Origin: Henriciella pelagia
GTDB lineage: Bacteria > Pseudomonadota > Alphaproteobacteria > Caulobacterales > Hyphomonadaceae
Direction of reading: 5' to 3'
DNA length: 64,000 nt
Assembly (NCBI RefSeq): GCF_002088945.1
Contig: NZ_NCSU01000015.1
Span: 124,001-188,000, forward strand
The notes under the pieces were generated by a model that was not told where the DNA came from, searched no databases, and was given only the letters and a program-made list of their open reading frames with translations. How positions within the stretch are numbered: the first letter of the stretch is position 1; every line of letters begins with the position of its first letter. Both the position numbers and the translations under genes were made by a program. Shown here one piece after another: positions 10,151-18,243 of the stretch.

Positions 10151-11139
10151 GATGAGGCCTCCACTTGCGACAGGTCAGGAAGGTCGACACCAGTTGCCAC
10201 GGGGAGGGCCATAGGAGGCGCTGCGGTACGCACAGCCACCCGCAAGCGAGAAGAGCGGGCGCGCGGATTGGCTTCAATTTCGGCATCCGTCGGCTCGATG
10301 GCCTTCTTCGACGGCATCTCGAAACTCGGCCGCGCCTCGTCTGCCTTCTCCGGCATATGGCGGGAACCGCCGCCCTGAAGGCCTGAGCGTTCCCGCATGA
10401 AAAGTTTCACCATCCTGTCCTCCAGTGAGTGGAAGGTCACGATGACGAGCCGCCCGCCCTCTTTCAGGACTTCTTCGGAAGCTTCCAGTGCGCGGGCCAG
10501 TTCTCCAAGCTCATCATTCACGAACATCCTGATCGCCTGGAACGAACGGGTTGCCGGGTGCGTGCGTGAGCCGCGCCGGCCACCGAGCGTCTCCTCGATC
10601 AGATTCGCAAGATCAAGGGTCGAAGTGAAAGGAGACTTAAGGCGGCGCTCTTTAATGGCGCGCGCGATCCGGCGGGACTGCTTTTCCTCGCCCAGCCGGA
10701 AGAAGATGGTCGCAAGATCACGCTCATCCATCTGGTTTACAACATCGGCCGCTGAAGGCCCGGCCTGCCCCATCCGCATGTCGAGCGGGCCGTCACGCAT
10801 GAAGGAGAAGCCGCGCTCGGCCTCATCCAGCTGGAAGGAAGACACACCGAGATCGAGCGTGATGGCATCGACCGCCGGAACGCTCACGCTCGCGAGCAGC
10901 TGCTTGATGTCGCCGAACTGCCCCTGCAGCGGGATCAGCCGCGGCTGTGACCTTGCGACCTCCAGTGCGCGCTTGATAGCATCGCCGTCGCGATCAATGC
11001 CGATAAGCCTGCACTCAGCCGCTGCGAGTAGCGCTTTCGCATAGCCTCCCCCACCAAAAGTGCCATCAACGAGCACGTCACCGGCCCGCGGCGCCATCGC
11101 CTCAACGACCTCTTTCAGAAGAACGGGAACGTGCGCCAT
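10147..11139 (-). CDS. rsmH: 16S rRNA (cytosine(1402)-N(4))-methyltransferase RsmH (MraW)
   Basis: RsmH (330 aa) methylates C1402 of 16S rRNA in the P site using S-adenosylmethionine. The N-terminus HVPVLLKEVVEAM and the SAM-binding DGTFGGGGYAKALL (residues 25-38) are family signatures. Also typical are DLGVSSFQLDEAERGFSF and ATRSFQAIRMFVNDEL. The ATG shares one base with the mraZ stop (TGATG), and the stop overlaps ftsL by 4. Its place second in the cluster, after mraZ, is nearly universal. Confidence 0.97.
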   Translation of the reverse strand: MAHVPVLLKEVVEAMAPRAGDVLVDGTFGGGGYAKALLAAAECRLIGIDRDGDAIKRALEVARSQPRLIPLQGQFGDIKQLLASVSVPAVDAITLDLGVSSFQLDEAERGFSFMRDGPLDMRMGQAGPSAADVVNQMDERDLATIFFRLGEEKQSRRIARAIKERRLKSPFTSTLDLANLIEETLGGRRGSRTHPATRSFQAIRMFVNDELGELARALEASEEVLKEGGRLVIVTFHSLEDRMVKLFMRERSGLQGGGSRHMPEKADEARPSFEMPSKKAIEPTDAEIEANPRARSSRLRVAVRTAAPPMALPVATGVDLPDLSQVEASS

Positions 11140-11633
11140 CAGTCGCCTCCCCCGCCACCGAAGCCTGGAAGACCGCCCGCCGCCATGGCCTGCTGGAATG
11201 GCTCGGCCATCGCATCCTGATTCTTGAGCGCGGTTTCCGCCATCTGGGCGTCGAAGGCTGCAAACCGCGATGGCTCCCAGATATGGAACCGGTCAAAGGC
11301 GCCCGCAAAGACCAACTTCTTCTCGATTCCGGCGGCCTCCAGCAGGGAAGCCGGGATGGAGATACGGCCCGTATCATCCATTTTCAGGTCAGCGGAACGG
11401 GTGAAGATGGTGTGCATGAAGGCGCGGCGATTGGGATCATTCGGCGCCATTCGCGCCAGGGTCTGGCGGTAGAGCGCCATCAGCTCGTCGCCGCCGCCCT
11501 CAAGGCAGCCGGAGCCGTCAATAGCCGGCCACAGGAATATGCGGTTTCCGCCAGCAAGGGCCGCGCGGAAGGGTGCGGGCACAGAGACCCGTCCTTTCGC
11601 ATCGAGCGATGTTTCATAGGTGGAAACAAACAC
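11139..11633 (-). CDS. mraZ: Transcriptional regulator MraZ, GTG start
   Basis: MraZ is a small DNA-binding protein made of two AbrB-like (SpoVT-AbrB) repeats that forms rings and represses its own dcw operon. The two DAKGRVSVP / DDTGRISIP repeats are clear near residues 12-20 and 79-87. I choose the GTG at 11633, giving MFVSTYETSLDAKGR and 164 aa, because the family starts MF(L/V)S and AAGGGA is eight bases upstream. A TTG one codon earlier is the only close alternative. A phased TGGG array lies just upstream, consistent with autoregulation. Confidence 0.93.
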   Translation of the reverse strand: MFVSTYETSLDAKGRVSVPAPFRAALAGGNRIFLWPAIDGSGCLEGGGDELMALYRQTLARMAPNDPNRRAFMHTIFTRSADLKMDDTGRISIPASLLEAAGIEKKLVFAGAFDRFHIWEPSRFAAFDAQMAETALKNQDAMAEPFQQAMAAGGLPGFGGGGGD

Positions 11634-11994
11634 CAACCGCTTCCCTTGTGCCCCACCACCCCAGTTCTTGGGATAGCATCATCATGGTTTGGGATAGCAT
11701 GGGGAAACTTGGGAACCAATGGGGCGACTGCCCGATTCGGTTACTCCACAAGAGATCATATGCGGAACAAATATAGAATGAACCGGAACTACCTCAGCAA
11801 ACACAGGCCCTTTCGCGCGTTAACAGTTTGAAAAGACTTTATTTACAGGGCATTAACCTGCCCCAAAAATCGCACAGCTTTTTTATGAAATTTTCAGCGC
11901 GAGAGCGGCCACCGCTTTGAGTCTGCACAGGCCAGGTGCATTCCTTGAAGAAATTGACGGCTTCGCAGGGTTTTCAGTGGTAAGGGCAGACCCG
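11634..11994. other. Divergent intergenic region between mraZ and trkH
   Basis: This 361-base gap separates the minus-strand dcw operon from plus-strand trkH. Its mraZ-proximal third holds the phased TGGG boxes. The middle (about 11740-11900) is AT-richer than its surroundings and should hold the dcw promoter. GATTC at 11734 and GAGTC at 11919 are CcrM/GcrA-type GANTC sites, but with only two their significance is unclear. I see no reading frame here with gene-like features. Confidence 0.6.
11668..11724. promoter_or_regulatory. MraZ-box array (TGGG repeats at 10-bp pitch)
   Basis: On the plus strand TGGG occurs at 11669, 11690, 11700, 11710 and 11720. The last four are spaced exactly 10 bp and the first is 21 bp (two turns) further away. 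MraZ is known in other bacteria to bind direct TGGGN repeats separated by 5 bp in front of its own gene, and this is that arrangement. The boxes lie 36-90 bases upstream of the mraZ start. Two further TGGG boxes occur on the opposite strand at 11651-11663. Binding is inferred and the repeats are seen directly. Confidence 0.8.
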
Positions 11995-13449
11995 ATGCAA
12001 TTACGCGCCGTCATATTTGCCATCGGCCTCATGGTTGCCCTTCTCGGGGCCGCCATGATTCCGTCAGCCCTGCTCGACATCGCAGATGGCACGGAACAAT
12101 GGCACGTCTTCCTGATCTCCGCTGCAATCAGCATCCTGATCGGTGCCGGCCTCGCCGTGCTGGTTGGCGGCGCGCCACCATCCACAGGTGCGCGGGAGGC
12201 CTTCCTCCTTACGGTGATGATCTGGATCGTGCTTCCGGTGATCGCGACCATCCCCTTCCTGAATTACGGCATGTCCTTCACGGATGCGATGTTTGAATCC
12301 GTTTCCGGCCTGACCACCACGGGTGCCACTGTGATGACCGGCCTCGACTCGACCTCGCGCGGCATCCTGCTCTGGCGCGCCATCCTGCAGTGGATTGGCG
12401 GCATCGGCATCATCGTGACCGCCATCGCGATCCTGCCAATGCTGCGTGTTGGCGGCATGCAGCTCTTCCAGATTGAAAGCTCGGACATGTCGGGCAAGTT
12501 CCTGCCTCGTATCACCGAGATCACGGCGCAGACCGGCATCGTCTACCTCATCATCTCTGCCGTATGCGCTATCACCTATGCGGCCTGCGGCATGAGTGCA
12601 TTCGATGCAATCGCCCACTCCATGACCACCATGTCGGCGGGCGGGTATTCGACGCACGACACCTCCTTTGCCTATTTCAACGACACCCCTGCCGCCTATG
12701 CCGCGACCTTCTTCATGTTCATTGCCGGGCTTCCCTTCAGCCTGCTGGCCCTGCTCATCCTGCATGGTCGCTGGCGCCCGATGATCACCGATCCGCAGCC
12801 GCGGCTCTATGCCTGCCTTGCCCTCGGCTTTGCGCTGGTGATCGTGGTCTGGCATGAAGCCGTCGTCGATCCGCCAATCTTCGATCACGTTTTTCACGGC
12901 TTCCGGCAGGCCCTGTTCAATATCATCTCGATCATGACGGGAACGGGCTATGCGTCGGCGCCCTATGATACCTGGGGCGAACCGGCCGTCATCATCTTCC
13001 TGATCGCGACCTTCCTCGGCGGCTGCGCCGGCTCTGCAGCCTGCGGCATCAAGATGTTCCGCCTCGAAATCAGCTTCAAGGCGGTCCTTGCCTATGCCTC
13101 GCAGATCGTGCGGCCGAACCGGGTGGTCCGTGTGCGGTATGCAGGACGCGTGGTCTCATCGGACACACTGCAATCGGTGATGGTGTTCGTGTTTCTCTAC
13201 CTTGCGACTTTCGTCATCGCTACCATTCTGCTTTCCATGACCGGGCTGGACCTTCTGACGTCGATCTCGGCTGCAGCCACAAGCGTTTCGAATGTGGGGC
13301 CCGGCCTCGGCCCGGTCGTCGGTCCATCGGGCACATTCCAGGACATTCCGGTTGTCGCCAAGTGGATCTGCTTCATCACAATGCTCATGGGACGGCTCGA
13401 ATTCGTCGCCGTTTTCACGCTGATGACGGCCCGCTTCTGGAAAGGCTGA
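11995..13449 (+). CDS. trkH: TrkH-family potassium uptake protein
   Basis: TrkH (484 aa) is the membrane subunit of a Trk/Ktr potassium uptake system. I start it at the ATG 11995 with AAGGG eight bases upstream. A frame open to a TTG at 11917 would add an atypical polar segment. The four selectivity-filter-like segments are visible, including SGLTTTGATVMTG, TTMSAGGYSTHD, MTGTGYASAPYD and SNVGPGLGPV, each with its filter glycine. No trkA gene is adjacent, so the cytoplasmic NAD-binding gating partner must be encoded elsewhere. It is followed by proA after 71 bases. Confidence 0.93.
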   Translation: MQLRAVIFAIGLMVALLGAAMIPSALLDIADGTEQWHVFLISAAISILIGAGLAVLVGGAPPSTGAREAFLLTVMIWIVLPVIATIPFLNYGMSFTDAMFESVSGLTTTGATVMTGLDSTSRGILLWRAILQWIGGIGIIVTAIAILPMLRVGGMQLFQIESSDMSGKFLPRITEITAQTGIVYLIISAVCAITYAACGMSAFDAIAHSMTTMSAGGYSTHDTSFAYFNDTPAAYAATFFMFIAGLPFSLLALLILHGRWRPMITDPQPRLYACLALGFALVIVVWHEAVVDPPIFDHVFHGFRQALFNIISIMTGTGYASAPYDTWGEPAVIIFLIATFLGGCAGSAACGIKMFRLEISFKAVLAYASQIVRPNRVVRVRYAGRVVSSDTLQSVMVFVFLYLATFVIATILLSMTGLDLLTSISAAATSVSNVGPGLGPVVGPSGTFQDIPVVAKWICFITMLMGRLEFVAVFTLMTARFWKG

Positions 13450-13520
13450 GGCGCCGGGTGCAGCAATTCTGCAAATGGCTTTGAGTTGCGGGACTGCAGA
13501 CTTTGCGGCAGATACACGCG

Positions 13521-14807
13521 ATGAGCATGATTTCGAGCACACACCATCCGTCCCTCCACGATCAAATGCTGGAGATTGGTCGCCGCGCACGGGCAGCATC
13601 CAGTCGGCTAGCATCCTTGAGTGCTGCTGACCGCACGCGAGGGCTTAACGCCATGGCGGACGCGCTCGAGACATCCCAAACCTATATTCTTGACGCGAAC
13701 AAGCGTGACATGTCCGGCGCCCGGTCGAAAGGCTTGACAGATGCCATGCTGGACCGCCTGATGCTTGACGCAAAGCGTCTGCGCGGGGTGGCCGATGCAG
13801 TGCGCGCGGTTGCCGCACTCGACGATCCTGTCGGCAGCGAAATTGCGCGCTGGACGGTGCCCTCCGGGCTCGACATTGCCCGCGTGAGAACACCGCTCGG
13901 CGTGATCGGCATCATTTATGAGTCGCGCCCGAACGTAACCGCCGATGCTGCAGCGCTCTGCCTGCGCTCGGGCAATGCTGCGATCCTTCGCGCAGGCAGC
14001 GAGAGCCTGCAATCTGCCCTCGCGATCGCGACGGCGCTCCGGTCCGGCCTTGAAGGTGCGGGCCTGCCCGCCGACGCCATCCAACTCGTGGATACGCCTG
14101 ACCGCGAAGCCGTCGGGCACATGCTGTCGGGCCTTGATGGCAAGGTTGACGTCATCGTTCCGCGCGGCGGCAAGGGACTCGTCGCCCGCGTGCAACAGGA
14201 TGCGCGCATCCCTGTGATCGGACACCTGGAAGGTCTGTGTCATGCCTATGTCGATGCAGACGCAGACCCCGAAAAGGCGGTCAATATCGTGCTGAATGCA
14301 AAGATGCGTCGCACGGGCATTTGCGGCGCGCTGGAAACCCTTCTCGTGAACGAGTCCGTCGCGTCCAATCTGCTGCCCGCGATTGCCGCGCCATTACGCG
14401 ATGCGGGATGCGAGCTGCGCGGTGATGAGGCTGCCCGCGCAATCCTGCCTGACATGGTTCCGGCGACTGAAGAAGACTGGCGGACCGAATACCTTGCCCC
14501 CATCCTCTCGATTCGCATCGTCGACGACCTTGATGACGCGCTGCATCATATCGCAACCTTCGGAACCGGTCACACTGAGCTTGTCATCACCGAGAACAAC
14601 AGCACGGCAGAACGATTTCTGATGGATGTCGATGCGGGCATCGTCCTGCACAACGCGTCCACGCAGTTTGCCGATGGTGGAGAGTTCGGCATGGGCGCAG
14701 AGATCGGAATCGCGACGGGCCGGATCCATGCGCGCGGGCCTGTTGGTGCCGAACAGCTGACCATCTTCAAATATGTCGTTCGCGGCACCGGCCAGACACG
14801 TCCGTGA
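13521..14807 (+). CDS. proA: Glutamate-5-semialdehyde dehydrogenase
   Basis: ProA (428 aa) reduces gamma-glutamyl phosphate to glutamate-5-semialdehyde with NADPH, the second step of proline synthesis. Family signatures include VRTPLGVIGIIYESRPNVT, an IVPRGGKGL segment, and the active-site cysteine in RRTGICGALETLL. The C-terminal STQFADGGEFGMGAEIGI is characteristic. ATG 13521 is the chosen start; ATG 13527 is two codons in. The stop overlaps the nadD start as GTGA, marking a proA-nadD operon. proB is not in the window. Confidence 0.96.
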   Translation: MSMISSTHHPSLHDQMLEIGRRARAASSRLASLSAADRTRGLNAMADALETSQTYILDANKRDMSGARSKGLTDAMLDRLMLDAKRLRGVADAVRAVAALDDPVGSEIARWTVPSGLDIARVRTPLGVIGIIYESRPNVTADAAALCLRSGNAAILRAGSESLQSALAIATALRSGLEGAGLPADAIQLVDTPDREAVGHMLSGLDGKVDVIVPRGGKGLVARVQQDARIPVIGHLEGLCHAYVDADADPEKAVNIVLNAKMRRTGICGALETLLVNESVASNLLPAIAAPLRDAGCELRGDEAARAILPDMVPATEEDWRTEYLAPILSIRIVDDLDDALHHIATFGTGHTELVITENNSTAERFLMDVDAGIVLHNASTQFADGGEFGMGAEIGIATGRIHARGPVGAEQLTIFKYVVRGTGQTRP

Positions 14808-15442
14808 CCCGTAGCAAACGGCATTCGCCAGCTATACTTCCACCTGTCCGAACCCTGCCACCATCGCTGACACACCAGCGAATTGGCCTGTTTGGCGGCT
14901 CATTCAATCCGCCGCATTCGGGGCATCTGCATGTCGCCGAAACCGCGCTCAAACGCCTGCGGCTTGACTGGATCTACTGGCTGCCCGCGCGCGGCAACCC
15001 TTTGAAAAGCAAGCCGGCCGCCTTCTATGAACGCGTGCACCAGGTGCGCGAACTCATTGGCCATAATCCGCAGATGTTCGTCAGCGATTTTGAGCACTGG
15101 GCCAATGTCCGCTACACGATCGATGTTCTCAAACAGTTCACCCGCCACAGCCCGAACGCGAAATTCGTGTGGCTGATGGGTGCTGACAGCCTCCAGAACT
15201 TTCATGACTGGCGCGCCTGGGAAGAGATTGCACAGACGATACCGATCTGTGTCGTGTCTCGCCCCGAAGCCGGGCCGCGGGCCTTGCGTTCACCCTTCGC
15301 CCGCAAGTATGCGGGTCAGCGCGTGCGCGAGAGGCAGGCGGCGCGCTTGCCGGGCCTCGATGCGCCTGCCTGGGTCTACCTCAAGGCGCCATATGACCGC
15401 ACGTCATCGACCCAACTGCGACGTGACGCTCAAAAACGCTAG
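14804..15442 (+). CDS. nadD: Nicotinate-mononucleotide adenylyltransferase, GTG start
   Basis: NadD (212 aa) makes nicotinate adenine dinucleotide from nicotinate mononucleotide and ATP. The nucleotidyltransferase signature GGSFNPPHSGHLHVAE begins near residue 31, and the C-terminal SSTQLR matches the family ISSTxxR motif. The GTG start overlaps the proA TGA by 4 bases. About 25 extra residues precede the first strand, typical of alphaproteobacterial annotations. A later start is possible but would lose the overlap. It belongs to the proA-nadD-rsfS-rlmH set. Confidence 0.94.
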   Translation: MTRSKRHSPAILPPVRTLPPSLTHQRIGLFGGSFNPPHSGHLHVAETALKRLRLDWIYWLPARGNPLKSKPAAFYERVHQVRELIGHNPQMFVSDFEHWANVRYTIDVLKQFTRHSPNAKFVWLMGADSLQNFHDWRAWEEIAQTIPICVVSRPEAGPRALRSPFARKYAGQRVRERQAARLPGLDAPAWVYLKAPYDRTSSTQLRRDAQKR

Positions 15443-15484
15443 AGCCAGTTCAGCGGTCGTGATATGCTCTTTCGAGTCGAGAAA

Positions 15485-15501
15485 AAGGAATTGAGACCCT
15501 G
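15485..15501 (+). promoter_or_regulatory. Ribosome binding site and apparent CTG start for rsfS
   Basis: AAGGAA at 15485-15490 lies eight bases before a CTG at 15499-15501 that is in frame with rsfS. The frame is open back to a TGA at 15460. Between that stop and the GTG at 15616 there is no in-frame ATG, GTG or TTG. The GTG at 15616 would delete the conserved first helix of RsfS. CTG is therefore the best-supported start; ATT codons at 15490 and 15544 are weaker options. Confidence 0.55.
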
Positions 15502-15888
15502 CCTTCCACGAGTACGCAGCCCCTAAAGGCCGCCAAAGCTAGCATTGATGACATTCGCGCGCTGGCCGACACCGTCATCAACAGTCTTGAAGACGACAAA
15601 GCTGAAGACATCACCGTGATCGATCTTCAGGGAAAATCCTCACTCGCAGACGTCATGATCATCGCGTCCGGCCGATCTGCCCGGCACGTCGCTTCCATTG
15701 CCGACCACCTCGCCCAGACCGTCAAGGATGCAACGGGCCGCCCGGTCAAGCTGGAAGGCCTGCCGAATGCTGACTGGGTGCTGCTCGACGTTGGTGACAT
15801 CATCGTGCACCTGTTCCGTCCCGAAGTGCGCGCTTTCTATAATCTTGAGAAGATCTGGTCTGACGACAGCGCCCACGGCCACGCCTGA
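15499..15888 (+). CDS. rsfS: Ribosomal silencing factor RsfS, probable CTG start
   Basis: RsfS binds ribosomal protein uL14 and blocks subunit joining when nutrients are short. The core EDDKAEDITVIDL, GKSSLADVMIIASGRS, GLPNADWVLLDVGDIIVHLF and RAFYNLEKIW matches the family closely. With the CTG at 15499 the protein is 129 aa and includes the conserved first helix (DDIRALADTVINSLEDDKA). The only standard start, GTG 15616, would remove it and leave 90 aa. It lies between nadD and rlmH, as in most alphaproteobacteria. The family call is firm; the start is less certain. Confidence 0.9.
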   Translation: MPSTSTQPLKAAKASIDDIRALADTVINSLEDDKAEDITVIDLQGKSSLADVMIIASGRSARHVASIADHLAQTVKDATGRPVKLEGLPNADWVLLDVGDIIVHLFRPEVRAFYNLEKIWSDDSAHGHA

Positions 15889-15910
15889 GCGGCAGGCCTG
15901 ACCCGCCGCC

Positions 15911-16375
15911 ATGCGCATCACGATCCTCTCGGTCGGAAAGCTGAAGTCCGGCCCCGAACTCGACCTGTGCGAAGATTATCTCGACCGCTTCCGCAAGGCT
16001 GGCCGAGCCCTTGGCTACCGTAGCGCCGACATCATCGAAGTTGACAGCGGAGGCGGCCTTGATGCCGAAGCTGAGCGGCTGCTCTCCAGACTCCCGGCGG
16101 GCGCGCACGCCATACGGCTAGACGAGTATGGCAAATCCTGGCGCTCCACCGATTTCTCCGCCTATCTCGCCCAATTGCGGGACCGGGGCCAGCCGGACCT
16201 CTGCTTCCTGATTGGCGGGGCCGAGGGCTATGGCGATGCCGTCAAGTCCGCAGTGACGCAAAAAATGGCGTTCGGCGCCCAGACCTGGCCACACCGTCTG
16301 GTCCGCGCCATGCTCGCTGAGCAACTATACCGCGCCGCCAGTATTGAAGCCGGCCTCCCCTACCATAAAGACTAG
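15911..16375 (+). CDS. rlmH: 23S rRNA (pseudouridine(1915)-N(3))-methyltransferase RlmH
   Basis: RlmH (154 aa) is a SPOUT-class methyltransferase acting on pseudouridine 1915 of 23S rRNA helix 69. The start MRITILSVGKLKSGPE, the trefoil-knot SAM segment CFLIGGAEGYG and the C-terminal WPHRLVRAMLAEQLYRA with LPYHKD are near-diagnostic. It is full length and follows rsfS after 22 bases. It ends the proA-nadD-rsfS-rlmH run; the peptidase genes that often follow in relatives are absent here. Confidence 0.97.
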   Translation: MRITILSVGKLKSGPELDLCEDYLDRFRKAGRALGYRSADIIEVDSGGGLDAEAERLLSRLPAGAHAIRLDEYGKSWRSTDFSAYLAQLRDRGQPDLCFLIGGAEGYGDAVKSAVTQKMAFGAQTWPHRLVRAMLAEQLYRAASIEAGLPYHKD

Positions 16376-16410
16376 CTGTTCAGAACCTGGCACTTTGATC
16401 TTTGGCATCT

Positions 16411-16431
16411 TCGCGTCCAAAGAAGACGCGA
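16411..16431 (+). repeat. Small hairpin between rlmH and the SDR gene
   Basis: TCGCGTC at 16411-16417 pairs perfectly with GACGCGA at 16425-16431 across a 7-base loop. No T-run follows, so this is not a clear terminator. It lies 25 bases before the ATG at 16457, just ahead of the ribosome binding site, and could affect translation of the SDR gene. That role is a guess. Confidence 0.35.
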
Positions 16432-16456
16432 CATAAAAACTTGAAGGGAATGAAAA

Positions 16457-17269
16457 ATGGCAACTGGTGAACTGGAAGGCCGCAAGGCATTGGTAACGGG
16501 CTCGGCAACCGGCCTCGGCCGCTCGATCGCAATCCGCCTCGCTGAACGCGGTGCCGACGTCATCATCAATTGCACGCGCAGTGTTGAGGATGCTGAAGAG
16601 ACCGTTGCCGCCTGCAATGCCGCCGGCGCTCAGGCCCAGCTCGTCACCGGCGATGTTTCGAGCGAGGAAGGATGCAGGAAACTTGCAGATGCGGCCGCCC
16701 AGTGGGGCAAACTGGACATTCTGGTGAACAATGCCGGCATCACCCGGCACGCGCGCGACCATTCCGACCTCGACGCGCTATCGCGGCAGGACTTCATGGA
16801 CACTTATGCCGTCAATGTGGCCGGTCCGTTCCTGATGATGCAGGCCTGCCGTGACCTGATGGTCACAGCCCACAAAGAAAGTGGCCGAGCGTCTGCTGTG
16901 CTCAATGTTTCATCAATCGCAGGCGTCACGGGTATCGGCTCTTCTGTCGCTTATGCCGCCACGAAAGGCGCTTTGAACACAATGACATTGTCTTTGGCCC
17001 GTGCACTGGCTCCGGCCATCAGGGTAAATGCTGTGTGCCCAGGATTCATCGGTACACGGTGGTTCAAGGACCGTATGGATGAAGAACAGTATGAGCGCAT
17101 GGAACAGGGGGTCCGCAAATCCGTGCCGCTTCATGTGGCCAGCGGCCCCGACGACATTGCAGATTCAGCGATTTTCTTCCTGACCGATTCGTCGCGTCAT
17201 GTGACCGGCGAAACCTTGCTCGTGGACGCTGGAATGCACCTCGGATACGCCCCTCTCAGCGCACGCTGA
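16457..17269 (+). CDS. SDR-family NAD(P)-dependent oxidoreductase
   Basis: A 270-residue classical short-chain dehydrogenase. The cofactor loop TGSATGLGRS is at 15-24, the NNAG strand end is near 91, and the catalytic serine, tyrosine and lysine appear in SSIAG and YAATK (Y-x-x-x-K). Closest in style to 3-oxoacyl-ACP reductases (FabG-like), but the substrate cannot be read from sequence. The start is supported by AAGGGAATG just upstream. It stands alone: rlmH is 81 bases before and the next gene has its own strong ribosome binding site. A weak inverted repeat AATCAGC/GCTGATT at 17276-17300 may end its transcript. Confidence 0.9.
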   Translation: MATGELEGRKALVTGSATGLGRSIAIRLAERGADVIINCTRSVEDAEETVAACNAAGAQAQLVTGDVSSEEGCRKLADAAAQWGKLDILVNNAGITRHARDHSDLDALSRQDFMDTYAVNVAGPFLMMQACRDLMVTAHKESGRASAVLNVSSIAGVTGIGSSVAYAATKGALNTMTLSLARALAPAIRVNAVCPGFIGTRWFKDRMDEEQYERMEQGVRKSVPLHVASGPDDIADSAIFFLTDSSRHVTGETLLVDAGMHLGYAPLSAR

Positions 17270-17426
17270 ACGATGAATCAGCTCTTTTGACAGGCTGATT
17301 TTGCGTCCATTGCCCGATTTTCGTGCTGCTGCGCAAAAATTGACGCAATAACCCTTGTCGAAGTGGATCAGAACCTGCTGCCGCCTCCACTGTTTTCTGG
17401 TGATGAGGATGCAAAGGAGGTTCATT

Positions 17427-18104
17427 ATGAGCAAATCATTCACACGTGCAGCCGTTCTGGCAGTTGCAGCTAGTGTCGTCGCAACTCCGGCCCTTGCTGA
17501 GGGCGAGTGGAGCGGAAACGTAACCCTGTCGAGCGACTACGTCTTCCGTGGCTTTACGCAAACTGACGGCGCGCCGATGATTTCAGGCGGCTTCGATTTC
17601 GCGTCAGATGACTTCTACATCGGCACCTGGGCGTCCGGCGTAGACTTCGGAGATGGCACATCGACCGAAATCGACGTCTATGCTGGCTGGACACCGACGG
17701 TCGGCGTCTTCGATCTCGATCTCGGCGCGATCTATTACTGGTATCCGGATGCTCCGGACGATCCATCCCAGAACTTTGTTGAGGTGTATGCCGGCGGCAG
17801 CACGACCCTTGGTGAGTTCGTGGAAGTCGGCGCTTCGGTTGCCTACTCCCCTGACTTTTACCTGGAAAGCGGAGACGCCTTCTACTGGGCGGCCAGCGCA
17901 GGCATCCCACTGGGCGAGAGCTTTGGCCTCGACGCCACCATTGGTTACTCCGACTTCCAGGACCTGTCGGGTGCTGACTACACCGACTGGTCCATTGGTC
18001 TGACGACAGCGCTCGAAGGCTTCGACTTCGACTTCCGCTATATCGGCACCGATGTTGACGGCAATGACGACTCTTTCGTGGTCGCTGTCAGCCGCGCACT
18101 CTAG
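17427..18104 (+). CDS. Gcw_chp / TorF-family putative outer-membrane porin
   Basis: A 225-residue exported protein. The signal peptide (MSKSFTRAAVLAVAASVVA, cleavage after TPALA) is followed by short beta-strand-like repeats rich in Tyr, Phe, Asp and Gly. The opening of the mature part, VTLSSDYVFRGFTQTDGAP, is the hallmark of the Gcw_chp (TorF putative porin) family. The C-terminus DSFVVAVSRAL is a plausible last beta strand. AAAGGAGG lies just upstream of the ATG, and a strong terminator follows. Function is not known beyond a probable outer-membrane barrel. Confidence 0.85.
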   Translation: MSKSFTRAAVLAVAASVVATPALAEGEWSGNVTLSSDYVFRGFTQTDGAPMISGGFDFASDDFYIGTWASGVDFGDGTSTEIDVYAGWTPTVGVFDLDLGAIYYWYPDAPDDPSQNFVEVYAGGSTTLGEFVEVGASVAYSPDFYLESGDAFYWAASAGIPLGESFGLDATIGYSDFQDLSGADYTDWSIGLTTALEGFDFDFRYIGTDVDGNDDSFVVAVSRAL

Positions 18105-18167
18105 ACCAAGAGTCAGAGCAGACCTGGCAGGCGTTTTCCTCCTGTAAACGTCAGTCAGGACATCAGG

Positions 18168-18203
18168 CCGCCGCTCATTCCGATGAGCGGCGGTCTTTCT
18201 TTT
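18168..18203 (+). terminator. Rho-independent terminator after the TorF-like gene
   Basis: CCGCCGCTCAT (18168-18178) pairs perfectly with ATGAGCGGCGG (18183-18193) across a 4-base loop. TCTTTCTTTT follows. It lies about 64 bases after the stop codon and before the antiporter gene, separating the two transcripts. Confidence 0.9.
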
Positions 18204-18243
18204 GCCCTAGAACGCATCAATATGTGAGAAGAGGAGGCTGGAC

